Position numbers and translations under genes: made by a program
Notes under the pieces: generated by a model
The model's input: the letters and a program-made list of their open reading frames with translations, nothing else
What the model was told of the DNA's origin: nothing
Database searches by the model: none
In this document: piece by piece, positions 43,990 to 54,244 of the stretch
Layout: the number at the start of each line of letters is the position of its first letter
Numbering within the stretch: the first letter of the stretch is position 1
NCBI GenBank assembly: GCA_963682175.1
Contig: OY821770.1
Span: 18,506,501-18,570,500, forward strand
Source of the DNA: Triglochin maritima
Lineage: Eukaryota; Streptophyta; Magnoliopsida; Alismatales; Juncaginaceae
Length of the DNA stretch: 64,000 bases
Direction: 5' to 3'

Positions 43990-45805
43990 GTTAGGTCCTA
44001 AACTAGTGGTGTGCCAAAGCTTGCTTAGTGAAGAGGATTAGGTTAAGTGGGTTTTGACTTGGAGAGACGTGGGGGTATGGGGTAGGAGTGGGTGGAGGTA
44101 TGGTGAAGTACGGGCAACCAAACATAGGCGGTTGGGGGTGTTGCGTTTGTTGGAGAAAAGCACCCACATTCCTCATTTTCCTTGCACTCCAACTCCTTTC
44201 TCTCCCACCACCTCTCCCTCTCATACCCCTTTTCCGGTGATCGGAGGAGACTGCCGGAGCTCAGGCATGCAGCAGAAGAGGTGGTGCAAGGCGAGCGTAC
44301 GGCTACGGTGTGACCAGAGTGGACAAGTGTGGCTTAAAGGTGTCACCGGCGAGGAGGCAGTGCAAGGAGACGATCGGAGGTACTTGGCTGCAAGGAGGGT
44401 GGCTCCAGCGAAATCCGACGATCTTGAGAAAAATGTATGCCAAGTTCATTCTTTTACTCACACAAAACGTGTGAGGGGTTTTAACTCCTCGTCGGAGGCC
44501 GGAGGCCTCACCAGTGATGAGGAGCGGTCGGAGGGTAGTTCGTCGACGTGCACGATGAGGCAATGCCTGGGCGTTGCTTGGTGCAGCCCAGGCGTAGTCT
44601 CGCATAGCTCAGTAATCGGTCGACTAATGCCTTGTTTGCAGTCGACCGAATGTAGTTAGATCAGAACCTGAGAAGTCCCTGATATTTCCCATTTGGTCTG
44701 ACCATTCCTCAATGTTTAGATTTCATCATGGCCAAGACCTTCTAAATAATTGACCGCCCATAGACTTAAGTTCGACCGTTCACTTAAGTTTAACTACAGT
44801 GCTCGACCGACTTGTGCTGCTGTTCGAATGTTTTCCTATTCACAAGGAAACGATCGAACACTTTGCCATTTCTGGTCAACTGTTTAGTTGGGCGTCGTAT
44901 TGTTTCCTCATAAACCCGTGTCCTTGCCTCGAGCATGAGTCAGGAGGTGACGGTGGGTGTGATGAGCGCGCCTACCTAGGGACCACCGGGCAAAAGAGTG
45001 TGGATGCTTGGTACACTTGCGACATTTATATTTGCGAGCTTTAGTATAGTACGCTGCATTTCATGGAGTCACCCTATGTAGTAGATGATCGTCCAACCTT
45101 TGTGGCGGTGGAGATGACCGACCGACGATTATTCTGATGGATATGATCTACCGACTGTGGCACGTGCCAACGAGTATGACCGACCTTAGTGACGGTTCTG
45201 GAGGATGTGGCATTGTCGACCATGAGATCAGATCTGTATCTATGACGTGGAAGTGTGTGCGACCCTCACTGAACCCTCGTGATTGGTATACTCGCATGTG
45301 GGGGTGTGTCGCGTACTTTCCGTAAGACTGTGTGTGCCTGCGGTAGGTGGCCTCAGGGAACCAATGTTATTGGTGGGACTGTTGTCCATTATGCCCCTGG
45401 TTGGGGATGGTTATACTTGTTGCATATTTGTGTGTCATGTTATACTAGTATGATAGGTTCTTTGTACGGTGCATTCATATTCATAGATGGGCTTAGTATA
45501 CGGAGTTTTCGTTATGAAAACTCGGGCATTTTATCATTTTTTACGATTCGGGGCCTTGTTAGGTACTGAGTGGGTGGCGACCGAGGATGAGTGCACACCA
45601 GGGCTGGATCCTATAGTCTTATCCTTAAGTTTTTGTCTTTACCTGCATTATGTCCTTTCCTAGTCCTGGTTGTAATCAAACTTTAACCCTCTTTGTAATG
45701 GTGCACCCTATTTTGGATATGTTATAAGTAATTTCCCGTTAATTTTGAATTTGTCTCTTGATATATCGTTTAAATTTTCTACTGTTTCGGGGACGTTACA
45801 ACATC
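43990..45805 (-). mobile_element. Long LTR-like repeat, family B, reversed
   Basis: On the minus strand it begins TGTAACGTCCCCGAAACAG (from about 45801), which parallels the start of the plus-strand copy at 57044 (CGTAACATCCTCAACACAG then CGGAAAATTTA). It contains degenerate GGTCGACCG palindromes (44620-44890) and words shared with 15990-17153. Frames inside are not recognisable proteins. A 9-bp word ACATCACAT lies near both proposed ends (about 43980 and 45804), but it does not fit a clean 5-bp duplication. Superfamily unproven, probably gypsy. Confidence 0.5.
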
Positions 45806-46054
45806 ACATTTCAATTAACATTTATATCATCCAATCCATCACACCTTGCCCCGTATCATACATTTCTGGGCTATTAATCACATTCAAAACCAATTTGACA
45901 ACAAATGTAAATATTAATATTTTGATATTGATTACTATTGCAAAATCACATGTACATCTCATCTTCTACTAAACCGAAAATTTTACAAACACCCAATGAC
46001 AAATAGGGAAAAATACAACAAGAAATTATGCAATACTAATATGAATACAACTTA
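45806..46054. other. Short AT-rich stretch between repeats
   Basis: Resembles the spacer at 43421-43985 in composition (CATTTCAATTAAC..., CCAATCCATCACA). No gene. Confidence 0.35.
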
Positions 46055-46349
46055 CTGTGGTGGTGGGGTGTCTTGCACGGAAGCGGGGTTAGAACATCGA
46101 GCGGGGGAAGTTAGGCTAGGTGGCGAGTTTGGTGGCTGACTTGGAACGAGTTCATGAGGTGGTGAGAATGTAAGCTGATGAAGGTAGACAATGGTCCAAG
46201 GAGTGGAAAACAATGTTGAAGGAGGTGTAAATGAGTTTCATGGAATGGAAAATACCTTCATTAAATTTTACATCACGACAAAAATACTTACGACCTGTAG
46301 ATCCAAGCATCGAGAACCATGATAACTTTTTGGATATCCAAGAAAGACA
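46055..46349 (-). pseudogene. Copia integrase C-terminus and linker
   Basis: Minus-strand residues GYPKxYHGSRCLDL, then TGRKYFCRDVKFNEGIFHS, match the end of copia integrase (FLGY...GYRCYDP...R.YxSRDVxFxExxFP). A Pro/Ser-rich linker (SPPHELVPSQPPNSPPS) follows. The piece is joined, across the solo LTR, to 47866-48244. Confidence 0.8.
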
Positions 46350-47865
46350 TGTTGGATTGGGAGGGTCTCTTATTCTAATCACTTTTAAGTTTAATTACCT
46401 ACTTGTTTAAACAATCAAAGATGTGCAGCGGAATTTAAACAAATAAACAAGCAAGTAAGGAAAGACAAGCAAACCACAAGGAGTCGATGGATTTTTATAG
46501 AGGTTCGGCACCCCACCCGGGTCCTTGTCCTCTCTTGCAAGCTCTGCTCGGATCACCGAGCTCCGTTCACGACTTCATTAACCCCTCCCCGTTCTGGGCC
46601 GGGAGAGAACGCATTTACAATCTTCAAACTTGCGAACAACCCTCGCCGATCTTGACTCCTCTCACAATCCGAGATGATCACTTCGGGCTCTCACCGAAGT
46701 CTATACTCTTGTCTTGGGCTTTCACCAAGACCCTTTATTCTTTGACAATGAATGAGTGGAACAACACTCTCTAATCTTGAGCACACTTGAGTAGAATATG
46801 GATTTGATTACCGAGTGTGGAAGGTTTTGAGCTTTTGAGTTTGTGGAGCTTTCTCTCTAATGTAGGGGACAAATAGTAGTAGGAGAGTTGTGTGAAAATG
46901 TGGTTTTCAACTCTATTTATAATCTCCTAAAGAGTTATAGCCATTGGGGATGAAATGGGTAAAGATTGTGTAAGATACACAAAACAGAAACTTAAAGGAT
47001 GTATTTCTGCATACGTTCGGTGGACCGGATCGGTAGGTTCGGTCGACCGTTGGGAAATTTTGGACTCGGTTCGGTCGACTGGTTAAGGAACGGTCGACCG
47101 CCAAAGGCTATGACTCAGGTACACTTAAGTGATTGGTTGAACACCGAGATAAGTTCGGTCGACCAATTTAAAACAGACTCTACGGGGTTGACAAACAAGA
47201 TCATATTCGGTCGACCGAAACAAGGTCCACGGTCGACCGAACATCAACAAGCAGTTTGGGTTTGTCGAGTTATCATACGTTCGGTCAACCGAACAAGGTC
47301 CTCGGTTGACCGATACACTAAATGTATTTTGGGGTATATGGAAATAATACAAATACGACCGTTGGGTATAATACGACAAATCTAACGGTCGGATAAATAA
47401 GTTTACACGGTCGACCGAAAAGGTATGCACGATCGACCGAAACTGGGCAGTAAAACACTAATAGGATTAATGATCACTCGGTCGACCGAATGTGGGCAGA
47501 CATTCCAGGTTAAGTGTTTAGTGTTTTTCGGTCTAAGTTTGGGTGATCTATTGAAGTCCAAATTATATGAAATTTTGTGTGTGACTTCTATAAGGAACCT
47601 AGTGTGTGTTTGAGTAGGTTTTAGCTCAGGTATGCTGAATTACACAAAGTTCCTAAGACCCAAAGAAATGCAAATTACATGTCTTCAAATGAGCTTGATT
47701 ACATGTCTTGACTTGAATCCTTTCTTCCTTGAGTCTTGATCACCTGTGGAGGTTAGCACAAAGCAATATATATGCAATACAATATGTGTGCTACTCTACA
47801 TTGATTATAATTAAGATTAGGTTGATTAAATCATCAAAACATAGATAAAGGCCAAAAAGCCAACA
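46350..47865 (-). mobile_element. Solo LTR, family A, reversed, with target duplication
   Basis: On the minus strand it begins TGTTGGC at 47865 and ends CCAACA at 46350 (1,516 bp). It is flanked by the perfect duplication AGACA (46345-46349 and 47866-47870). It interrupts integrase codons encoding the conserved FLGY region. It has about twelve GGTCGACCG-type palindromes between 47018 and 47485 and the TATA reversed as CTATTTATAATC (about 46912). Confidence 0.92.
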
Positions 47866-48244
47866 AGACACATTTGGAATTTGAGCTTGTCCTTATTATA
47901 AGGTTACAATAACATATAACATAAGCAATCGATAATCTAGAGGAAGTGATAGTCCTGTGAAGTATGGAATAGGCGTGTTTGTGGAACTTGGAAATTAATA
48001 GCAAAAGAGGGTAGCTTATTTATCAAAAAGGTAGTCGATTCCAAAATGAAATCCCAAAAACGAAGTGGAATAGAAGCATATGCCATAATAAAAGGCCCAG
48101 GTTTGACGATGTGACAATGTCAACGTTCAATAGAACCACCTTGTTCGTGTGTGGACAAGATATACAATGAGCAATGTCATGTGTATGTAAGAGGGGCTTA
48201 CGAGCCAAGAAATAACCACCACCATCGGTTTCCAATTACTAAGT
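47866..48244 (-). pseudogene. Copia integrase core fragment
   Basis: Minus-strand frame includes TDGGGYFLARKPLLHTHDIAH (about 48230-48170) and CPHT with frameshifted ERHCHIV. Across frames it then gives YASIPLRFWDF, INKLPS, NFQVP and PYNKDKLKFQ, all conserved stations of copia integrase. The Glu catalytic region is frameshifted. It is bounded by solo LTRs on both sides. Confidence 0.85.
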
Positions 48245-49405
48245 TGTTGGCTTTTTGGTATTAATCTATGTTAATTTTGATGATTAATTAAACTAATCTT
48301 AATCAATCAACCTAGTCAATAGAAATGGAAAAACATGATTACATGCGTTGCATATATATTTGTATGTGTGCAAATCATTTTAATAGGTTGTTCAAGATTA
48401 TCAAGAGAAGAAACATTGTGACAAAGACTCAAGATTGTAACAAAGCTTTGGACCAAGACTTCTAATTTTCTATTTATCGAGTCCATGAGATTAAATTTAA
48501 ACTTAAGCACTATGATTCTATCCCAAACCAATTTGGACGACCGAACACTTAACTGATGACCGAACCTATCTTATCAGTAGTCGTTAGAATCCTCACTAGA
48601 ATTCTCCGCTCAGATGACTAATTGTCATTCGATTGACTAAATCCACTTCAGCTAACCGAAATTAAATCAGAGGAAATTTGACAAAAGTTACTGGAGGTTG
48701 GTGATCGGTTATCCGAACCTAATTTAGTCAACTAAAAGCTTAATTTTGACTGAGCGAACTCTTTATTTCGGACAATTGTTCTTCAAACAGTCGACTCAAT
48801 ATGTGCAGATTTCGGTCCGAGCTTAAGTCAATTATCTCTTTGTTTGGTCTATATCTTACCAACTCTCCCAAAATGGCTAGTAGAGCTTGAAACCTTATAA
48901 ATATGAGTTTTACATGTCAAAACACCTCTCTATACTCCTATCATATGTGTCCAAACATCACTCTTTAAGATCCCATTCTCTTACACTCAAAACCTAATTT
49001 CACCACTTGTGCATCAATTCTCATTACTTCCAAGTGTGCTCAAGTCTAGAGTGTTTGTTAGTGATTTCAACTTCATCATCTTAGAATGATCACTAAGTAT
49101 TGTAAAGCTTGGAGGAAGCTCCCTCTTGGGTTGTGAGAGGCAAAATGGAGCAAGACAGGAGTGTTCTCAAGGCTCGTAGTGTGGAGGGTTTATCTTTGAC
49201 TCGGAACGAAGAGAATAGGGGATACTCAAGTAGGGATCGGAGGATCGATCGGAACTAGAGGAGAGTTTTAGATCGTGGTGGTTATGATCGGATCTCTATA
49301 GAAATCCCTAGAGTCACATTTATGGTTTGCTTGTTGTAACCCTACTTTTTAATTCTGCAATTATTAGAGCATCTAGATTGTGATTTGAGGGTCTCGTTCC
49401 TAACA
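48245..49405 (+). mobile_element. Solo LTR, diverged family A relative
   Basis: Begins TGTTGGCTTTTTGG, ends CGTTCCTAACA (1,161 bp), and is inserted in the integrase of the minus-strand copia. Flanks TAAGT and TTCAT do not match, so no duplication is preserved. It keeps the U5 word order of family A (TGTGAGAGG...AGTGTTC...GGTTTGCTTGTTG), but the GGTCGACCG array is decayed to forms such as CAGTCGACTC (about 48790). TATA-like CTTATAAATATGAG at about 48893. Confidence 0.75.
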
Positions 49406-51172
49406 TTCATTTTATTTCCAAGATGTAGTTCCACAAAAGTTTTGTAAGCACAAAATACATTATACACCTCAGACTTGTGTTTTAAAGGTAATAACCATAT
49501 AAACATAGAGAAATCATCCATAAAAGATACATAATAATAATGTCCACTACTAGATATAATATGAGAGGATCCCCAAACATCCGCATGAACAAGTTTGAGA
49601 GGCGTGGTGGCAAGAGAATCAGTGATCGGAAGAGAGACACTTTGCTATACTGAATTTGTAGCCATGACACAACGAAGGGAAGGCAATGCTGGAGTGAGAA
49701 AGAGCAAAGAGACGTACAACGGAAGAAGAGAGGTCGTATGATGGATGTCCCAACCAGCAGTGCCATTGGGCAATTGTTGGTGAAGATGGAATCGAAACAC
49801 TAAGTCTGGAAGCGGTGGACCAAGGCAAGGATGGTGGCTGCAATTTGTACAGGTCTGGATGAAGCTTACCAATGAGGAAATTGGCATCCTCGTGTGTAGA
49901 TCCTTACATAAAAATTATTAGAGAAAAATTCCATGGAGACATGTTTGTACCTTGTTAGCTATTTGACTGAAAATAATCAGTATTGTAGAGATAGTACATG
50001 TAAAATATCTTTAAGGAGAAATGGATAAGAAGTTGTAGGAAGAAGAGAATAACTTGTATGATGAATCGGCAAAGTAGTGTCATTACCAAGGTGCACTCCA
50101 TTAGTCCCATAATAATCACAAGCAAGGCTAAGTACGGAATCATGTGATGAGTGCCGCCAGTGTCAGCACAATACGAGTCACTTCCCGAGTGTGCGAGACG
50201 ATGAAGTGAAGCTAGATGAGCTTGAGCATAATGCTGGGAGTGGAGGGAGTGAGATATTATGGTTGTTGTTGTGGTTGCATGGGAAATTGAATATGTGATG
50301 GAGTCAAGAGTAAGGTGGTAGAGACCGGAGCCTATGAAAGCAATGTTCGGCTAGATGATTAGTGCGAGAACAAAATGGGCACAGAGGATTGAAACGTCCA
50401 CAAGCTCGATCACGAGGAGAAGAACAACCAAAATGGGAACAAAATGCTTGTTCTATTGCTGCAACGTTGAGAGTGGGAGATGGATATGAAACAAACAGTG
50501 GGGCTAAAAGTTGAGTGTGATTTTCATGGCTTCAGAAAGCCTTGAAGTTCGGAGTACGAGATCGGCGATGGGGAGTGGATAGTGTTGTAATGAAGTCTTT
50601 GAAGCCCGAATTCAGGACCTTAAAGATAAAGGCGTTGAAGCCTTCAATTGGGAGGGGACAACCAATGACAACAAGGTCGTCAATTTTTTTTTGGCTCATT
50701 GAAGATAATTGGGAACCTGGAGTTCACATTGAGGGAGACCATGCAATTGCATATGAAAATGAAGTATATGAGCTTGCGAAGGAGATGCATACACAGTTTC
50801 AATGACTAACCAAGCAAAACGTGTTGTGGAAACGCCAACAACATGGTGAAAGACGCCTTCAGTGAGGGAAGCATGAAGGCACGTGAGGGCATGTTGGCAC
50901 GCAAGAACCAAGTATTATACGCTGGGTTAGGATCACTTGAGGCAAGTTGTAGAGGAGGAGAAACATTTGAGCATCAATGCGTCGGAGGAGCCCTTGACTA
51001 GAAAATAAGGGTATGAATTGAATTTTCCACAAGAGATAATTAATGGGAGTTAATTTAATGGAAAGGAAAGACATTTGATATTCGAGAGTTAACGGGAAGT
51101 GAAGGAATGGTCGACGTTGAGATTGAAGGTGGTGGGGAGGCCATTGGATCTAAGTATAGGCTGATACCATGT
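49406..51172 (-). pseudogene. Copia gag, knuckle, protease and integrase start
   Basis: Minus strand. Gag: MSFLSIKLTPINYLLWKIQ (about 51074-51018) and, in another frame, AWLVIETVYASPSQAHILHF (about 50813). Knuckle: CPFCSRTNHLAEHC (about 50370-50330). Protease: SGCTHHMIPYLAL with the next residues like a copia protease (about 50160). GAG-pre-integrase: WHCWLGHPSYDLSS (about 49770). Integrase: MDDFSMFIWLLPLKHKSE (about 49520). Multiple frameshifts and stops. Confidence 0.83.
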
Positions 51173-51370
51173 TAAGAGATGATTGTTTGATTATAGCAAA
51201 TGCTTGTGAGAATTACAATGAGATAGAGATTAGAAGTTACACATGAGATCATGGGGTTACATGGAGATCATGCATAATTGAAAATAACCTAGTAAGTGTT
51301 ACATCCATGAATTAAACTAATGACTACAGAAATCCTCGTGTTCATATCATGCATGAGCTGCATGTTTTGT
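51173..51370 (-). repeat. Probable 5' LTR start of the minus-strand copia
   Basis: On the plus strand it begins TGTTAAGAGATGATTG directly beside the primer site, so on the minus strand this is the LTR end (...TCTCTTAACA). The other boundary is uncertain. Confidence 0.45.
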
Positions 51371-51465
51371 ACGTCATTTAGACAATACTAGCATTAGACC
51401 CATGCGTTTCATGATTGTTCAATCACGAAAAATTTGTAGATTTGGCATATAAAAAGAGGGTCAAG

Positions 51466-51654
51466 CTCTAGTGAGCCCAGGGCTCATCAAATTTAGTTTA
51501 AGCCCCCTAATATCTCACCATTGGATCTTAATTACAGTTAATCTCACCATTCATTAGCATAACCGTTTTTTCTTAATCTGCCTTACAATTTGAAATGAGT
51601 AGTGGATATTGTGGGGGCTCACTTTAGAAAAATTAAGCCCTGGGCTCACTTGAG
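51466..51654. mobile_element. Short MITE, 189 bp
   Basis: Ends CTCTAGTGAGCCCAGGGCTC and, reversed, CTCAAGTGAGCCCAGGGCTT are inverted repeats of about 21 bp. The surrounding TATAAAAAGA (51448 and 51663) is repeated on both sides, each followed by TCAAG, suggesting a longer imperfect flanking duplication. Superfamily not assigned. Confidence 0.65.
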
Positions 51655-53387
51655 AATTCTTGTATAAAAAGAATTCAAGTTTTGTTTTAACAATAGTTAA
51701 TTCTTTGTTTTTGATTAAAAGAGACAGATAAATTTCGTGATAAGTTTAAAAGAGAAAGGATTAAAATGAAAATTCAAAAATCATCTGCTTATTTCTGTAA
51801 TGACCTTTGCTAAGGTAGTTAACTCTATATGTGTTTCTGAGTATAGTCACAACCTTTAGGTTTGTCTTTCGGAAAAGAGAAATTGATTGTGTCGAGAGGA
51901 TAGAAGAAACGTGTAAGTTCTTTTTATAACGTTTGTTGGTGAGGTTCTCTTTAACTGTATTGAAGGCATACAATTTTTAATAGAGAGCAATTGAGAAAGT
52001 AGCTTGCGTGACTGTCAAAATTAATTGTCCTTAAATTATTAAAAAAATCATTGGTAGATGTCGTCTACGGAACGATTGTACCTATTTTTAAGTAAATTTC
52101 TTTTTTGAAGGATCTATAAATTTTACCTTGCTACTTTTATATAATAAATGTATTGTAGATTTTTAATAGGATATTGCTCTACATTAGTCAATTAATTTGA
52201 AGTGTCTATTTTTGGTCCTACAATATTAAGGTGCGATAAGAATATTTTGATTTTTTGGAAAATCAATAAGAAATCTTCACTTAAACATAGTTATACAATG
52301 ATATCTCAAAGTTTTCATTTAGGCTAACTTATAATGTTTTAACTCGAATGAAAATTATGATGTGATAAAGTATTATGACCAAAGACAAGACAACATTAAC
52401 GAAACGGTAAATTAATCCGGCTTGGTTTGCATTGGTTGTCGAATCTCTGTATAATTTTAATTGTGTTGTGGATGTATTTTGTATATTTTAATTATATTTT
52501 AGATTTGGTGGTGAAGATGTTCAATAAATTAGAGATTAATTAATACCACGGTTCCAAAAGTTCGACTGGTTGATTTTTTTAAAGGTTGATAGTTTACTTG
52601 ATATATAATAAGTGGAATGACCCTGATACATGATCATTCTAATACAAAAGGCAAAAGTGTTCTAAAAGGTTTATGGCTCCAAAACGTCCACCCAAATTAC
52701 ATTACAATAGCATAAAAGCAAAATAAGTGTCGCTACAATAGCAAGTCAAGTTACAATAGGCTTGCATCTATCTTGTTGGGGTTTTGTCTATCCCAATTTC
52801 TGTTCCACTTCATGGACACTGGAACTTCGAGATAAGTTATACTTGTGATTTTTTGTTGTCACTTTCTCGACAATAAGTTTCATTTGTGTTATGCTTAGTT
52901 TGTGGGGAGTTGAGCTGTTTTTTATTGATTCTTTTTCCATTAATATGTTAAGTGATAGTTTATGTTCCATGGTAGTTGTTTGTTTGTTTAACTTAGATGT
53001 ATCTCAATTGGAAGAATAACACAAAATAATTGATAGAAATAATTATTAATTTCATTTTAAAAGAACCTGACAAATCACCAAATGCTAACATCTTCGCGAT
53101 TGAATTAGAAAATTGAACTGCATAAAATACATTTTAAAATCTACAATTAGAATTAAAATATGCTCTGTTAAAGGAGTCCAAATTCAAGACCAAAGAAGAT
53201 ATTCTTTCCATCATGTTATGCCTTAAATAAAAGTTATTGTCAAGCAATTACAGACCATGTCAAACATATTATGTTTATAATTCATTTCATCAACAGTTTT
53301 AATGGCTTCACATATGTTTCAGCATTAGACATGTCATACATTCACATATTCGAATCAAAGTTCACATACACAATACATTAACACATT
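51655..53387. other. AT-rich region without recognised features
   Basis: No recognised coding, RNA or transposon signature on either strand. It may be the downstream flank of the RING-H2 frame. Confidence 0.4.
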
Positions 53388-53702
53388 TCAGATATTATAG
53401 TCAATAACACATAGGGGACAATTTTCACCGACTTGGACCCAACATTTGATGCATTGACCGTGTAAATAATGGTCGCATGGCATGACCCCAACTAAATCTC
53501 CAATTGGAATGAGTCTGAGACAAATGTTGCAATCATCTTCAAACATGTCTTCACTTGGTAGTGTCATGTTGAGAGCATTCATTACTTCAATTTCTTCAGG
53601 ATAACCTGGACCTTCAAAGTCATCTTCAACATCTTCTTCAAATTCAAGCTCTTCCAATTTGACATCCAGTTCTGTATCTTCCATTCCTACATCATCTTCC
53701 AA
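53388..53702 (-). CDS. Small RING-H2 finger protein (candidate)
   Basis: A minus-strand frame ends in a RING-H2 finger: CNIC (about 53530), then CDHYLH, QCIKCW and CPLC just before the stop, with C3H2C3 spacing as in E3 ubiquitin ligases. The N-terminal half is highly acidic (about 30 Asp/Glu in 60 residues). The frame stays open above the first ATG (53684), up to a stop near 53720, so translation may start at 53684 (about 98 residues) or a spliced upstream exon may be used. RING fingers of this type recruit an E2 enzyme; no substrate can be inferred. It has no transposon neighbours within 1 kb. It could also be the last exon of a larger gene or a pseudogene. Confidence 0.6.
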   Translation of the reverse strand: MEDDVGMEDTELDVKLEELEFEEDVEDDFEGPGYPEEIEVMNALNMTLPSEDMFEDDCNICLRLIPIGDLVGVMPCDHYLHGQCIKCWVQVGENCPLCVIDYNI

Positions 53703-54244
53703 TGAAAGTAATTCAGCTTAGTTATCACTTAAACCGAAAATGAAAAGGAAGATTATACTTGAAACGTGATAATTACTTCTCGCTACAATTGTATGCTGAA
53801 AAGGAAGATTAACTTCATAAAGATTATAATTGTATATTTATGTTCCTACAATTCTGACATATTAGTTTAAAAGGTGAATATTTGATTTTTTTTATAATAC
53901 AAAGTTAATCATCATCATATTAATGAACATACACCACAAGTTGTGCTCAAGGGATCAAACTCAACTTAATCCTAATTAACTGAACTCAACAGCCACTGGC
54001 AGATTACATTCATAGTAAGTGAGGTAATATATAGCGATATCATGATTTTAAACTCTGTGCTAATATCAATCATGTTTGAAAATTATAAGAACATGCCAGG
54101 ACTCAGCACAATTAAAAAAGAGGGGTGATATATAGTGATATAATGATTTTAGTTTTGTTAAATGACGGTCTATGATTTTGCCAATAAACAGACCAAAACT
54201 GTTTCTTTTCAACACTGCTTCTTTAAGATTGATAAAATTTCTTA
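53703..54244. other. AT-rich flank between RING-H2 frame and copia fragment
   Basis: No feature recognised. If the RING-H2 gene has upstream exons, they would be here. Confidence 0.4.

Larger units (their letters stand above)
46055..51172 (-). mobile_element. Copia element, minus strand, gag to integrase, with two solo LTR insertions
   Basis: Read from 51172 downward: primer site (TGGTATCAGCC at about 51166-51156), gag (about 51075-50690), zinc knuckle (about 50380), protease region (about 50160), GAG-pre-integrase (about 49790) and integrase (49590 down to 46055, interrupted). Solo LTRs at 48245-49405 and 46350-47865 both sit inside the integrase reading. RT and RNase H are missing at the left end, so the element is truncated there. 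Confidence 0.85.

Noticed and set aside
44054..44659. 201-residue plus-strand frame
   Set aside because: Lies in the family B repeat, has no recognisable domain, and is mirrored by a minus-strand frame.
43980..45813. ACATCACAT at both ends as a target duplication of family B
   Set aside because: The length and the LTR ends it implies do not give TG...CA termini, so I could not confirm it.
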